A stretch of DNA of 52,679 nt. It comes from Hyphomicrobiales bacterium. Lineage in GTDB: Bacteria; Pseudomonadota; Alphaproteobacteria; Rhizobiales; Rhizobiaceae. The position numbers were made by a program, and so were the translations under genes. This document shows positions 22,850 through 33,810 of the stretch, piece after piece (position 1 is the first letter of the stretch; each line of letters starts with the position of its first letter). The stretch spans positions 1-52,679 of the forward strand of contig UCIT01000099.1 in the NCBI GenBank assembly GCA_900472625.1, read 5' to 3'. The notes beneath the pieces are model-generated. The model was not told the DNA's origin, ran no database searches, and worked only from the letters and a program-made list of their open reading frames with translations.

Positions 22850-23395
22850 ATGAACTGGACAGACGAGCGCGTTGAACGACTGAAGAAGCTCTGGGCCGAG
22901 GGCCTGAGCGCCAGCCAGATTGCTGCACAACTTGGCGGTGTGAGCCGCAATGCCGTCATCGGCAAGGTCCATCGCCTGAGCCTGCCGGGCCGCGCCAAGG
23001 CAGGCGGCACGTCTGCTGCCGCCAGAACCCCGAAGCGCCCTGCGGCAACCGCGCCGCGCCCAGCCAACACCTTCAACGCTTCGCGCATGACGGCGACCCG
23101 CACCGTTGCCCGCCAGCAGGGCTCGGCTCTTCTCAAGGAAGACGCCGACGTCAACGCAATCGAGGAAGTGCGCTACCGCCCGTCGTCGAACGTGGTTGTT
23201 CCGATCTCGCGTCGCCTCGGCCTGACCGAGCTTACCGAGCGCACGTGCAAGTGGCCGGTCGGCGATCCGCTGACGGATGATTTCCACTTCTGCGGTTGCG
23301 AGTCCCCTGACTCCTCCCCTTACTGCACCTACCACCAGAAGATGGCCTACCAGCCGGTCAACGAGCGCCGCAAGGCTGCGAACCGGGTCGCCTGA
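22850..23395 (+). CDS. gcrA: Cell-cycle regulator GcrA
   Basis: This 181-aa protein starts MNWTDERVERLKKLWAEGLSASQIAAQLGGVSRNAVIGKVHRL, the GcrA N-terminal helix-turn-helix. A basic, Ala/Pro-rich linker follows (about 50-100), then a C-terminal domain with CKWPVGDPLTDDFHFCGC and YCTYHQKMAYQ that binds RNA polymerase sigma factor (family knowledge). GcrA activates cell-cycle genes from promoters carrying methylated GANTC. Its own upstream region is rich in GANTC, which suggests feedback. Confidence 0.95.
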   Translation: MNWTDERVERLKKLWAEGLSASQIAAQLGGVSRNAVIGKVHRLSLPGRAKAGGTSAAARTPKRPAATAPRPANTFNASRMTATRTVARQQGSALLKEDADVNAIEEVRYRPSSNVVVPISRRLGLTELTERTCKWPVGDPLTDDFHFCGCESPDSSPYCTYHQKMAYQPVNERRKAANRVA

Positions 23396-23422
23396 CCCGG
23401 AAAGCCGGATAAGGAACAAGAG

Positions 23423-23449
23423 AAAACGGGCCTTCGCGGGCCCGTTTTT
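23423..23449 (+). terminator. Intrinsic terminator after gcrA
   Basis: ACGGGCC and GGCCCGT pair around TTCGCG and are followed by TTTTT; preceding As allow it to act on the convergent phoB side too. Confidence 0.85.
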
Positions 23450-23477
23450 CGTTTTCTGATTGTGATGGTGGAAGCCG

Positions 23478-24161
23478 TCAGGCTTCCATGGAATATCCGG
23501 CGCCGCGAACGGTGCGGATGACATCCTGCATGTTGGAGAAGTTGAGCGCCTTGCGGAGACGGCCGACATGGACGTCAACGGTGCGTTCGTCGACGTAGAT
23601 GTCATGACCCCAGACGCCATCCAGCAGTTGCGAGCGCGAGAAGACACGGCCTGGCGACGCCATCAGGAACTCGAGCAAGCGGAACTCGGTCGGTCCGAGA
23701 CGGACTTCGCGGCTCTTGCGATGCACGCGGTGCGTTTCGCGGTCGAGTTCGATATCGCCACACTTCAGCAGCGACGAGAGAACCTCGGGCTTGGCGCGGC
23801 GCAGCATTGCCTTGACGCGGGCGACAAGCTCCGGCGTCGAGAACGGCTTGACGACGTAGTCGTCGGCGCCGGTGGACAGGCCGCGAACGCGTTCGCTTTC
23901 CTCTCCGCGCGCCGTCAGCATGATGATCGGCAGACGCTCGGTCTCCGGGCGCATGCGCAGGCGACGGCAAAGCTCGATGCCGGAAACGCCCGGCAGCATC
24001 CAGTCGAGGATGAGGAGGTCGGGCGTGCGTTCCTGCAGCCGGATCTCGGCCTCGTCGCCACGCAGGATGGTATCGACCTCGAAGCCTTCGGCCTCGAGGT
24101 TATAGCGAAGAAGCACGCTCAGTGCTTCCTCGTCTTCAACGACTGCTACTCTTGGGATCAT
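23478..24161 (-). CDS. phoB: Phosphate response regulator PhoB
   Basis: This 227-aa OmpR-family response regulator has a receiver domain with acidic pocket near VVEDEE (residues 7-12), phosphoacceptor D53 in LILDWMLPG and the K in VVKPFS. Its C-terminal winged helix contains RLGPTEFRLLEFLMASPGRVFSRSQLLDGVWG. It binds Pho boxes under phosphate limitation. It is the last gene of the pst-phoU-phoB series, 33 bases after phoU. Confidence 0.95.
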   Translation of the reverse strand: MIPRVAVVEDEEALSVLLRYNLEAEGFEVDTILRGDEAEIRLQERTPDLLILDWMLPGVSGIELCRRLRMRPETERLPIIMLTARGEESERVRGLSTGADDYVVKPFSTPELVARVKAMLRRAKPEVLSSLLKCGDIELDRETHRVHRKSREVRLGPTEFRLLEFLMASPGRVFSRSQLLDGVWGHDIYVDERTVDVHVGRLRKALNFSNMQDVIRTVRGAGYSMEA

Positions 24162-24194
24162 TCGTCTCGGTCTCCTGGGGGCGCGGGGGAACGG

Positions 24195-24908
24195 TTATTC
24201 CGTGACGGCCCCAACGGTGTTGGCGGTATCGTCCTTCGGACGTTCGCCTTCCGGCTGCGCGCCGGTCGCCATGTAGTAGATGGTTTCTGCGATGTTGGTG
24301 GCGTGGTCGCCGATGCGTTCGATGTTCTTGGCGCAGAACAGGAGATGCGTGCAGCTGGTAATGTTGCGCGGATCTTCCATCATGTAGGTCAGCATCTCGC
24401 GGAACAGCGAGGTGTACATCGCGTCGATTTCCTCGTCGCGTTCGCGGATCGACTTGGCACGGTCTGCAACGCGGCTGGTGTAGACGTCGAGAACTTCCTT
24501 GAGCTGGACGAGCGCCAGTTCGGAAAGATGTTCGAGACCACGGGCCAGCTTGCGCGGAACGCCGGTGCTCTGCACGGCGATGACGCGCTTGGCAGTGTTC
24601 TTGCCGAGATCGCCGACGCGCTCGAGATCGGCCGCGATGCGGATCGATCCCATGATTTCGCGCAGATCGGCAGCCATCGGCTGGCGACGGGCGATGGTGA
24701 TGATGGCCTTCTCGCCGATCTCGCGCTCGGCGTGATCGAGGATCACGTCGTCGGAGATGACCTTCTGGGCGAGCGAAGTGTCGCCGTTGACAAGCGCGCG
24801 GACGGCGTCGCCGACCATCTGCTCGGCAAGGCCACCCATTTCCGAGATACGGCGGGTCAAGAACTTCAGGTCGTCGTCATAGGCGGAATAGATGTGTGTC
24901 GATGCCAT
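24195..24908 (-). CDS. phoU: Phosphate signalling protein PhoU
   Basis: Start at 24908 (MASTHIYSAYDDDLKFLTRRISEMGG) gives 237 aa, the usual PhoU length; the frame stays open well upstream but that part overlaps pstB out of frame. Two similar three-helix halves each carry an acidic metal-site pattern (DLERVGDLGKNTAKR and NIERIGDHATNIAE). PhoU links the Pst transporter to PhoR to repress the Pho regulon when phosphate is ample (family knowledge). Confidence 0.95.
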   Translation of the reverse strand: MASTHIYSAYDDDLKFLTRRISEMGGLAEQMVGDAVRALVNGDTSLAQKVISDDVILDHAEREIGEKAIITIARRQPMAADLREIMGSIRIAADLERVGDLGKNTAKRVIAVQSTGVPRKLARGLEHLSELALVQLKEVLDVYTSRVADRAKSIRERDEEIDAMYTSLFREMLTYMMEDPRNITSCTHLLFCAKNIERIGDHATNIAETIYYMATGAQPEGERPKDDTANTVGAVTE

Positions 24909-24951
24909 GGGGCTTATCCTTGAATGTCCAAAAGGGGTTCCGACGCGCAGA

Positions 24952-25767
24952 TCAGCCGAAGCGGCCCATGATGTAGTCCTGGGTGCGCGGGTCATCCGGG
25001 TTGGTGAACATCTTGTCGGTATCGTTCTCCTCGACGAGGTTGCCGAGGTGGAACATGGCGGTGCGCTGCGACACGCGGGCAGCCTGCTGCATCGAGTGCG
25101 TGACGATGACGATCGTATAGGCTTCGCGCAGCTCGTGGATGAGTTCCTCGACCTTTGCGGTCGCGATCGGGTCGAGCGCCGAGCACGGTTCGTCCATGAG
25201 GATGACCTCAGGGCTGACGGCGATGGCGCGGGCGATGCACAGACGCTGCTGCTGGCCGCCGGAGAGACCGGTGCCGGATTCGTGGACGCGGTCCTTGACC
25301 TCGTTCCACAGGCCGGCGCGCTGCAGGCTCTGCTCGACGATGACGTCCATGTCGGCCTTTGCCTTGGCAAGACCGTGGATGCGCGGGCCGTAGGCGACGT
25401 TTTCGTAGATCGTCTTCGGGAACGGGTTCGGCTTCTGGAACACCATGCCGACGCGAGCACGCAGTTCAACGACGTCGATGTCGGGATCGTAGATATCGTC
25501 GCCATCGAGCGTGATCTTGCCGGTGACGCGGCAGCTGTCGATCGTGTCGTTCATGCGGTTCAGGCTGCGCAGGAAGGTGGACTTGCCGCAACCCGATGGG
25601 CCGATCAGAGCCGTCACGGTGTTTTCGCGGATGTTCAGCTTCACGTCGAACAGCGCACGCTTGTCGCCGTAGTAAACAGAAACGTCCTGGCCGATCATTT
25701 TATACGGAATGGTATTCATCTTCTGGTCTAGCGCCTTCTCAACTGCGGCTTCCGTCAACATGTTCAT
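24952..25767 (-). CDS. pstB: Phosphate ABC transporter ATP-binding protein
   Basis: This 271-aa ATPase has Walker A GPSGCGKST at residues 56-64, a signature LSGGQQQRLCIARAIA, Walker B VILMDEPCSALDP and the H-loop VTHSMQQAARVS, all typical of PstB. It powers high-affinity phosphate import with PstA and PstC. A later ATG (residue 17, MNTIPYKM) is an alternative start. Confidence 0.95.
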   Translation of the reverse strand: MNMLTEAAVEKALDQKMNTIPYKMIGQDVSVYYGDKRALFDVKLNIRENTVTALIGPSGCGKSTFLRSLNRMNDTIDSCRVTGKITLDGDDIYDPDIDVVELRARVGMVFQKPNPFPKTIYENVAYGPRIHGLAKAKADMDVIVEQSLQRAGLWNEVKDRVHESGTGLSGGQQQRLCIARAIAVSPEVILMDEPCSALDPIATAKVEELIHELREAYTIVIVTHSMQQAARVSQRTAMFHLGNLVEENDTDKMFTNPDDPRTQDYIMGRFG

Positions 25768-25781
25768 GATGTTTACTCCGT

Positions 25782-27100
25782 TTACCAGCGGCGCTCAAAG
25801 CGACGACGCAAGAGGATAGCTCCGAAGTTCATGACGATCAGGAACAGGAGCAGGACGATAATAGCGCCGGATGTACGCTCGACGAACGCGCGTTCGGCTT
25901 CGTTTGCCCACATGTAGACCTGCACCGGCAGCGCCGTGGAGGGATCCATTGGGGTGGTCGGTGCATTGGCGACGAAGGCGACCATGCCGATCAACAGCAG
26001 CGGTGCGGTTTCGCCGAGCGCATGCGCCAGGCCGATGATGGTGCCGGTGAGGATGCCAGGCATCGCCAGCGGCAGGACGTGGTGGAACACCATCTGCATC
26101 TTCGATGCGCCGAGGCCAAGGGCTGCGGCACGGATCGAAGGCGGCACGGCGCGGAGCGCCGCGCGGGTGGCGATGATGATGGTCGGCAGCGTCATCAGCG
26201 ACAACACCAGACCACCGACCAGCGACGCAGAGCGCGGCAGGCCTGCAAAGTTGATGAAGACGGCAAGGCCGAGCAGACCGTAGACGATCGAGGGAACAGC
26301 CGCGAGGTTGTTGATGTTGACTTCGATCAGGTCGGTCAGCTTGTTCTTCGGCGCGAACTCCTCGAGGTAGATCGAGGCGGCGACACCGATCGGCAGGGCC
26401 AGCACGAGAACGATCAGCATCAGGTAGAGCGAGCCGATCAGTGCGACACCGAGGCCGGCAGCTTCCGGGCGGCTGGAGTTGCCGTTGACGAAGAGACCGG
26501 TGTTGAACTGCTTGTGCAGCGTTCCGTCCGCCTTCATCTGCTGCATCCAGCCGACCTGGCGGTCGTTGACCTTGCGGTTCTTCTCGTCGACGGTGAGGTC
26601 GATCTGGCCCTTGTTGGCCGAGTCGACGTTGGCGTCGGCAAGAAGCGTAACGTTTACGGTCTTACCGATCAGCGATGGATCGGCTTCGACCATGTCGCGG
26701 AGCACGATCGGCGCACCCTTGGAGATCATTGCCGTCGCGTCGCGCACTTCAGGGCGGCTCGAGGCGTTGATGCCAAGCGTCTTGACCATGGCGTCGCGGA
26801 TCAGGACCGGATAGTTGGCCGCAATCAGCACCGACGGGTCGGTAGCGCGCTTGTTGTTGGGATCGAGCACCTTTTCGGAGAACTCGATCGGCAGCGTGAT
26901 CGCCGTCTGTGCGAAGGCGGTGTAGCCCTGGCGAATAACTGTCGTCAGCAGGATGGCCAGGAAGATCAGGCCGAAGCAGATGGCAGCAATGCCATAGGCC
27001 TGGAAGCGGCGTTCAGCAGCATAGCGACGCTTGATGCCGATATCGCGGCGGGCGGGCGCCTTGGAGATGACGACGCCCTGGCCCGGAGAAACAACGTCCG

Positions 27101-27104
<4 letters not shown>
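25782..27104 (-). CDS. pstA: Phosphate ABC transporter permease PstA
   Basis: This 440-aa protein is longer than the E. coli type; it has a first membrane segment near residue 35, a long periplasmic domain at about 65-215 and a C-terminal permease block with about five more helices. The EAA-like loop RAVPPSIRAAALGLGASKMQMVFHHVLPLAMPGILTG identifies the permease fold. The extended form is usual in alphaproteobacteria. It overlaps pstC by 4 bases. Confidence 0.93.
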
Positions 27105-28582
<1,478 letters not shown>

Positions 28583-28698
28583 TCGTTTAAGGTCCCCAGG
28601 CCCTTGGCCCCCAAAAAGCGAAACGGCAGGCGGCCGCTCCAGCTTCCAATCATGGAGTCGTTCAACTTCGCCACTCCCTTAGAGCGGACAAAGGCAAT

Positions 28699-28728
28699 GC
28701 CGGCGCGAGCCTTTCGGATCGCGCCGGC
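28699..28728 (-). other. 10-bp stem-loop between pstS and pstC
   Basis: GCCGGCGCGA pairs perfectly with TCGCGCCGGC in the 154-base gap after pstS. No T-tract follows on the minus strand, so it probably stabilises the pstS 3' end and allows partial readthrough to pstC rather than full termination. Confidence 0.6.
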
Positions 28729-28736
28729 AAAGTTGA

Positions 28737-29771
28737 TTACATGGTCTTGCCGTCTTCGACCGACTTGCGGATCGTTTCGCGCTCGGCGTCCGGAGCAGCA
28801 ACCAGGCCGTATTCGACCAGCGGGCTGTCAGGTCCGATCATCTGGTCGGATACGAAGAAGTTCACGTATTCCTTCAGGCCCGGGATAACGCCCAGGTGAG
28901 CCTTCTTGACGTAGAAGAACAGCGGACGGGAAACCGGGTAGGTACCGTTGGCGATCGTTTCCGGGCTAGGAACGATGCCCTTGACGGTCGCAACCTTCAG
29001 CTTGTCGGCGTTGTTTTCATAGAAGGACAGGCCGAATACGCCAACACCGGTCTTGTTGGCAGCGATGCGTGCCAGCGTTTCCGGATAGTCGCCGTCGATG
29101 TCAACAGCAGCGCCGTCCTTGCGAACCGCGACGCAAGCCTTGCTCTGGGCAGCAGCGTCGGTGATCGAAGCCTTGATCACGTCGAAAGCGCCGGAGTCCT
29201 TGCAGCCTGCGAGGAGAACGTTGAGTTCGAAGACTTCGCGGGTGCCGTGCTTTTCGCCCGGGATGTAGGCGGCGATATCAACAGCCGGGAGAGCCGGGTT
29301 GACTTCGTTCCACTTCTTGTAGGGGTTGGCGACGAGCTTGCCGTCAACAACAACCTGGGCAGCGAGAGCCTTGTAGAGGTCGGCAGGAACGTAAGCGACG
29401 TCAGGGTTGGACGAGTCGGTTGCGAAGACGATGCCGTCATAGCCGATCTTGACTTCCTGGATGTCGGTAACGCCTGCTGCCTTGCAGGCATCCAGTTCCT
29501 TGGCGTTGATCGGACGCGAAGCGTTGGCAACGTCGATCGTGTCAGGGCCTACGCCCTTGCAGAATTCCTTGAGACCAGCGCCGGTGCCGCCGGATTCAAC
29601 GACCGGCGTCTTGAAGTCCTTGAAGGTTTCGCCGAAGGTCTCGGCAACGATCTTTGCGTAAGGCAGAACGGTGGAAGAACCACTGACCTGGACCTGGTCG
29701 CGAGCAACAGCCGCGCCAGCAAAAGCGGCGGAAGCAGCCAGTGCGGCGACCGTAAGTTTAAAAGCGTTCAT
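28737..29771 (-). CDS. pstS: Periplasmic phosphate-binding protein PstS
   Basis: The ATG at 29771 follows GGGAGAAT and starts a Sec signal peptide (MNAFKLTVAALAASAAFAG). The mature part opens QVQVSGSSTVLPYAK and contains VVESGGTGAGLKEFCKG, both parts of the phosphate-binding site of the PstS/SphX type. The total is 344 aa. It is the first gene of the pst operon and lies directly downstream of the Pho box. Confidence 0.94.
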   Translation of the reverse strand: MNAFKLTVAALAASAAFAGAAVARDQVQVSGSSTVLPYAKIVAETFGETFKDFKTPVVESGGTGAGLKEFCKGVGPDTIDVANASRPINAKELDACKAAGVTDIQEVKIGYDGIVFATDSSNPDVAYVPADLYKALAAQVVVDGKLVANPYKKWNEVNPALPAVDIAAYIPGEKHGTREVFELNVLLAGCKDSGAFDVIKASITDAAAQSKACVAVRKDGAAVDIDGDYPETLARIAANKTGVGVFGLSFYENNADKLKVATVKGIVPSPETIANGTYPVSRPLFFYVKKAHLGVIPGLKEYVNFFVSDQMIGPDSPLVEYGLVAAPDAERETIRKSVEDGKTM

Positions 29772-29881
29772 ATCAATTCTCCCGGGCATATAGCGGTCTG
29801 AGTGTGGCCTTGAACGGCCCCTGGGCGGTGCCGTCTTTGTCAGCGGCACGCATTCTTTAGCCCCTGATGACCAGAGCTTTT

Positions 29882-29910
29882 ATGTCAGTTCGGTGAAACA
29901 TTTATGACAG
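29882..29910 (-). promoter_or_regulatory. Pho box with three 7-mer repeats
   Basis: On the minus strand CTGTCAT (29910-29904), GTTTCAC (29899-29893) and CTGACAT (29888-29882) occur at an exact 11-base period separated by AAAT and CGAA. This is the PhoB direct-repeat layout, about 110 bases before pstS. Confidence 0.85.
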
Positions 29911-29961
29911 CTTATATAATTGAAATAATTATATAAAAATTCCAGCATGACTCGCTTGATT

Positions 29962-29982
29962 GCGGTTTTATGTCAAAACCGC
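29962..29982. other. Inverted repeat over the phoR stop
   Basis: GCGGTTTT-ATGTC-AAAACCGC is a perfect 8-bp repeat that overlaps the phoR stop codon. No T-tract follows on the minus strand. It may be a weak terminator between phoR and pstS. Confidence 0.45.
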
Positions 29983-31298
29983 ACGGTAAAGCTGGTTCCC
30001 TTGCCGACTTCGGACTTCACGATCAGCCTTGCGCGATGGCGCGTGAGGATGTGCTTGACGATGGCAAGGCCAAGGCCGGTGCCCTTCTTCGAGCGGCTAT
30101 CCTCGATGTTGACGCGGTAGAAACGCTCGGTGAGCCGCGGCACATGCTCGGCCGGAATACCCGGGCCCTTGTCGACGACGGTGACCTCGACGGGCGTATT
30201 GGGCGCATTCTTGAGGAAGACGTCAACCGACTTTCCCTCCTGCCCGTATTTGCAGGCGTTTTCCATCAGGTTTTCAAACACCTGGACAAGTTCATCGCGA
30301 TCGCCGGAAACCTCTGCCTTGCCTTCCGGCAGATGCAAAGCGATGTCGACGCCGACATCTCTCGCCAGCGGCAGCAGCGCATCGCGGACATGGCCAAGCA
30401 GCGGAACGAGATCCACCTTCTCGTCCGGCGCGATGTGGGACTTCAGCTCGAGCCGCGACAGCGACAGGAGGTCGTCCACCAGTCGGCTCATGCGGGTGGT
30501 CTGATCGAACATGATGCCGAGAAAGCGTTCCTGCGCCTTGAAATCGTTCTTGGCCGGGCCCTGGATGGTCTCGATGAAGCCGCGCAACGAGGCAAGCGGC
30601 GTGCGCAGCTCATGGCTGGCATTGGCGACGAAATCGGAGCGCATGCGATCGAGGCGGCGCACCTCCGATATGTCGCGGAAGGCCAGCATGAACAGCCGCT
30701 CGCCGTTTCCAGCTTCGGAGCCGAGTTCGATCGGCGAGCTGCGGACAAGATAGACCCGCTCGGACGGAAGGCGTTCGGAATGTTCGATCTGGTTCGGCGC
30801 ATTGGTGACGATGGTTTCGCGTACCATGTCGAGGATGCCGGGCGAGCGCAGGCGAGCTGAGATGTGGGCGCCGATCAACACTTCGCCAAAGGCCTTTTCC
30901 GCGGCACGGTTCTGGAACAGCACCGATGCGTCGCTGGCGATGACCATGACCGGAATGTCGAGGGCTGACAGCGTTGCGGATACTTCGGGCAGCAGGCTGC
31001 GGACGATCGGTTCCTCGATCGTGTCAGCTGTTACCGGCGGCTGGACGCTGGCGCGCGGCGGCGACGAGCAGAGGATGGCGAGAACCATGATCAGCAGCAG
31101 CCCGAGAACACCCCATCCGTTCATTCCGGCGGTAAAGGCAATGACGGCGATCGCCAGCGCGACAAAGAGCACGAAGCTCTGCCGGCCGATGCGAGCCATC
31201 AGTTTGCCTGTCCATGGCGTTTGCTCTTCCAAGTTCCCCTCGCGACGTCGAATCGTTGTTCGTTGGCTATCAAACTTTGCCTGATAGCGGTCTTTCAT
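29973..31298 (-). CDS. phoR: Phosphate-sensing histidine kinase PhoR
   Basis: This 441-aa protein has two closely spaced membrane helices near residues 40-80 (SFVLFVALAIAVIAFTAG and GVLGLLLIMVLAILC). A PAS-like domain follows (SALDIPVMVIASDASVLFQNRAAEKAFG), then the dimerisation domain with the phosphoaccepting His in NASHELRTPLASLRGF, and an ATPase domain with N-box NLMENACKYG and G-boxes VDKGPGIP and GTGLGLAIVK. It phosphorylates PhoB at low phosphate. Separated from pstS by the Pho box, it may have its own promoter shared with ppk2. Confidence 0.93.
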   Translation of the reverse strand: MKDRYQAKFDSQRTTIRRREGNLEEQTPWTGKLMARIGRQSFVLFVALAIAVIAFTAGMNGWGVLGLLLIMVLAILCSSPPRASVQPPVTADTIEEPIVRSLLPEVSATLSALDIPVMVIASDASVLFQNRAAEKAFGEVLIGAHISARLRSPGILDMVRETIVTNAPNQIEHSERLPSERVYLVRSSPIELGSEAGNGERLFMLAFRDISEVRRLDRMRSDFVANASHELRTPLASLRGFIETIQGPAKNDFKAQERFLGIMFDQTTRMSRLVDDLLSLSRLELKSHIAPDEKVDLVPLLGHVRDALLPLARDVGVDIALHLPEGKAEVSGDRDELVQVFENLMENACKYGQEGKSVDVFLKNAPNTPVEVTVVDKGPGIPAEHVPRLTERFYRVNIEDSRSKKGTGLGLAIVKHILTRHRARLIVKSEVGKGTSFTVRF

Positions 31299-31437
31299 GA
31301 CAGAAGTTTACTGGTGTCGCCAGCAATCGCACTTTGGGCCTATGCGACGCACAGAATCTCGATCAGCGCCAAGACGTTTGATTTTCAAAAGGAAATGTGA
31401 TCGCCTGACCCCAGCAGATGCGCCGAGGAGGACCACC

Positions 31438-32319
31438 ATGGCCGATGATGTCGAAAGCAGAGCAGTTGAACTGGATATCCGCGGCAAGAAGCGCGTCTTC
31501 GATGTGGATGATCCCGTCCTGCCGGATTGGGTCGAGGAAGAGGCGCTGAAATCCGGCGACTTCCCCTATAACAAGAAGCTCAAGGAAGAGGACTACACCG
31601 ACGAACTGAAGAAGCTGCAGGTCGAACTGGTCAAGCTGCAGTTCTGGCTGCAGGCGACCGGCAAGCGGGTGATGGCGCTGTTCGAGGGCCGCGATGCTGC
31701 CGGCAAGGGCGGCGCGATCTCGGCGTCCTCGGCGCACATGAACCCTCGCCTGGCGCGCGTCGTGGCACTGACCAAGCCGACCGACCGGGAGGCCGGGCAA
31801 TGGTATTTCCAGCGCTACGTGGCACAGTTTCCCACGGCCGGCGAATTCGTGCTGTTCGATCGCTCCTGGTACAACCGCGCTGGGGTCGAGCCGGTCATGG
31901 GTTTCTGCACGCCGAAGCAATATGAGGATTTCCTGCAGCAGACGCCGCAGATCGAGAAGGTGATCGCCCACGAGGGCATCTTCTTCTTCAAGTTCTATCT
32001 CGATATCGGCCGCGAGATGCAGCTGAAGCGCTTCCACGACCGCCGCCACGACCCGCTGAAGGTCTGGAAGCTTTCATCGATGGATATCGCGGCGCTGACA
32101 AAATGGGGCGACTACAGCGACAAGCGCGACCGGATGCTGAAGGAAACGCATACGGAATTCGCACCCTGGACCGTCATCCACGCCAATGACAAGCGCCGGG
32201 CGCGGCTGAACCTGATCCGGCATCTGCTGAAGACGATCGACTACGACGGCAAGGACAAGGACGCGATCGGCAAGCTAGACGACAAGATCATCGGCTCGGG
32301 ACCGGGCTTCCTGAAATAG
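31438..32319 (+). CDS. ppk2: Polyphosphate kinase 2
   Basis: The ATG at 31438 follows GAGGAGGA; an upstream in-frame extension to 31297 lacks coding character. The 293-aa enzyme has Walker A GRDAAGKGG (residues 84-92), Walker B FDRSWYNRAG and a lid RRHDPLKVWKLS, the PPK2 class-1 pattern. It makes GTP or ATP from polyphosphate and nucleoside diphosphate (family knowledge). Divergent from phoR and near pst, it fits phosphate storage use. Confidence 0.92.
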   Translation: MADDVESRAVELDIRGKKRVFDVDDPVLPDWVEEEALKSGDFPYNKKLKEEDYTDELKKLQVELVKLQFWLQATGKRVMALFEGRDAAGKGGAISASSAHMNPRLARVVALTKPTDREAGQWYFQRYVAQFPTAGEFVLFDRSWYNRAGVEPVMGFCTPKQYEDFLQQTPQIEKVIAHEGIFFFKFYLDIGREMQLKRFHDRRHDPLKVWKLSSMDIAALTKWGDYSDKRDRMLKETHTEFAPWTVIHANDKRRARLNLIRHLLKTIDYDGKDKDAIGKLDDKIIGSGPGFLK

Positions 32320-33552
32320 CTATTGCCCCGGCAGGATGCGCACGGCGTAGAGGTTTATCCCTCTCGCCTTGCCGTCCACATCGCTGTTGATCAGCAGCGT
32401 GCCCGCCGCATTCGGCGCCAGCGAACGGTCGAACCGGACCTGCAGCAGCACATCCGACTTTTCCCGGTTGACCGTGAAGCGATGACGGGCGCAATCGCCG
32501 AGCGACTGGAAATCGCATTCGACGGTGATCTGCGTCGGTTCGTCCGATGTCGATTGAAGGGTGATGGCGATGGTCGACGACTTGCCGGCCAACTGCTGCA
32601 GCACATCGGCCGGAACGCTGACGCCGACATTGCCGTCGCTGCCGTTGCTCTGCGAGGTCAGGCGCAGCGCCGGGCCGTCGTTTTCGGCGATGTTTTCGAC
32701 ACGCGACTGGGCGCCCTTGACGATCTTGCTGGCATCCGAGGGCTTGAATACCTCGATCCAGGCCGCCGAGAAGGAATTTTGGGGATCGATCACCGGTGCC
32801 TCGCTGGCACCGTCGAAATCCTCCGGCGTCGTGGTGGCGGGCGGATTGGCAACGCTGGTGTCGCGCTGGGCAGCCGTCAGCAACACACCCGACGTGTAGG
32901 CCCACCAGGCACCCATTCCGATGAACGCCAGCAGCACGCACCAGACCAGCAGACGGGAGAAGAACTTGCGCGGCTTGCGGCGGGCAACCGCGCGCTCAGG
33001 GCGGAAATCGGCGGTGGCCGGCTTTCGATCGGCGACAAAACCTTCGGATGCCGCTGGCGCAGCACCCAGTTGATCGGCGCTGCCGGCGTGGAGACCGGCA
33101 AGACCGCTGTCGTCGCCGAAGCGATCGCTTTCTAGAGCCATGTCGGGCACGCGGGTTTCGCCACTGAGCGAGGGGCCGTCGAAGGCCTCACGGGCACGCG
33201 GCGGAGCCGGCTGCGGCATCTCGACCACGGGCGGCACTTCCACAGCGTGCGGCAAGTCAACAGCCCGCGGCGCTGGTACGGCCTGCGACACCTCCACGAC
33301 AGGCAGGACCGGCGCCTGCGGCGGAGCCTGACGCGGATGCAGGCGCTGCCGCTCCTCCGCCTCGATCATGTGGATCGTCGTTTCAAGCCGGTGGCGATGA
33401 TGGGCCACCGCTTCGGTGTCGGTGATATCCTGCTTGCGCAGTCCGGCTTCCAGCGCCTGGCGTGCGGACTGATAGATCTTCGCTCGGACTTCGGGATTGT
33501 CGCGATCGGCATTGTCGAGTGCCGTTCTGATGGCCGTTTCTAATCCGCTCAC
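32320..33552 (-). CDS. Hypothetical single-span membrane protein
   Basis: A GTG at 33552 after GAAGGATC (VSGLETAIRTALDNADRDNPEVRAKIYQ) gives 410 aa; an ATG start at 33681 would add 43 residues of low coding quality. The first 60 residues are helical, then a long Pro-rich stretch (residues 75-140). One membrane helix lies near LLVWCVLLAFIGMGAWWAY, and a C-terminal domain (SAAWIEVFKPSDASKIVKG onward) is probably periplasmic and beta-rich. I do not recognise the family; it resembles conserved rhizobial hypothetical proteins adjacent to ppk2. It is convergent with ppk2. Confidence 0.6.
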   Translation of the reverse strand: MSGLETAIRTALDNADRDNPEVRAKIYQSARQALEAGLRKQDITDTEAVAHHRHRLETTIHMIEAEERQRLHPRQAPPQAPVLPVVEVSQAVPAPRAVDLPHAVEVPPVVEMPQPAPPRAREAFDGPSLSGETRVPDMALESDRFGDDSGLAGLHAGSADQLGAAPAASEGFVADRKPATADFRPERAVARRKPRKFFSRLLVWCVLLAFIGMGAWWAYTSGVLLTAAQRDTSVANPPATTTPEDFDGASEAPVIDPQNSFSAAWIEVFKPSDASKIVKGAQSRVENIAENDGPALRLTSQSNGSDGNVGVSVPADVLQQLAGKSSTIAITLQSTSDEPTQITVECDFQSLGDCARHRFTVNREKSDVLLQVRFDRSLAPNAAGTLLINSDVDGKARGINLYAVRILPGQ

Positions 33553-33810
33553 GTCCGATCCTTCAATCCGATGGCTGGCACCATCATGCTTAACAATATG
33601 CAAATGCGGTAGCGGCTGACGCAATAAATCGCAAGCCTTGCGCAATTTCCTGCAACGCCCTGGCAGAGGATAGTGGCACAAGCGCGCCGCCTGCGCCTTC
33701 TATCTATAGCAGCAGCCGATCTTTGCGAACCGCGCGCGCACTCTTTTCCCGGCGAAAACTCTCTGCTATCACATTGACGTTTTCGTAAACGTCAATTCTT
33801 CCGGTGACCC

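Noticed and set aside
24909..25505. Upstream open extension of the phoU frame
   Set aside because: It overlaps pstB out of frame and the residues are Ser/Arg-rich shadow sequence; the true start is 24908.
31297..31303. A single CTGTCAT-like Pho half-site at the phoR start
   Set aside because: No second repeat is found at 11-base spacing on either side; not enough for a Pho box.
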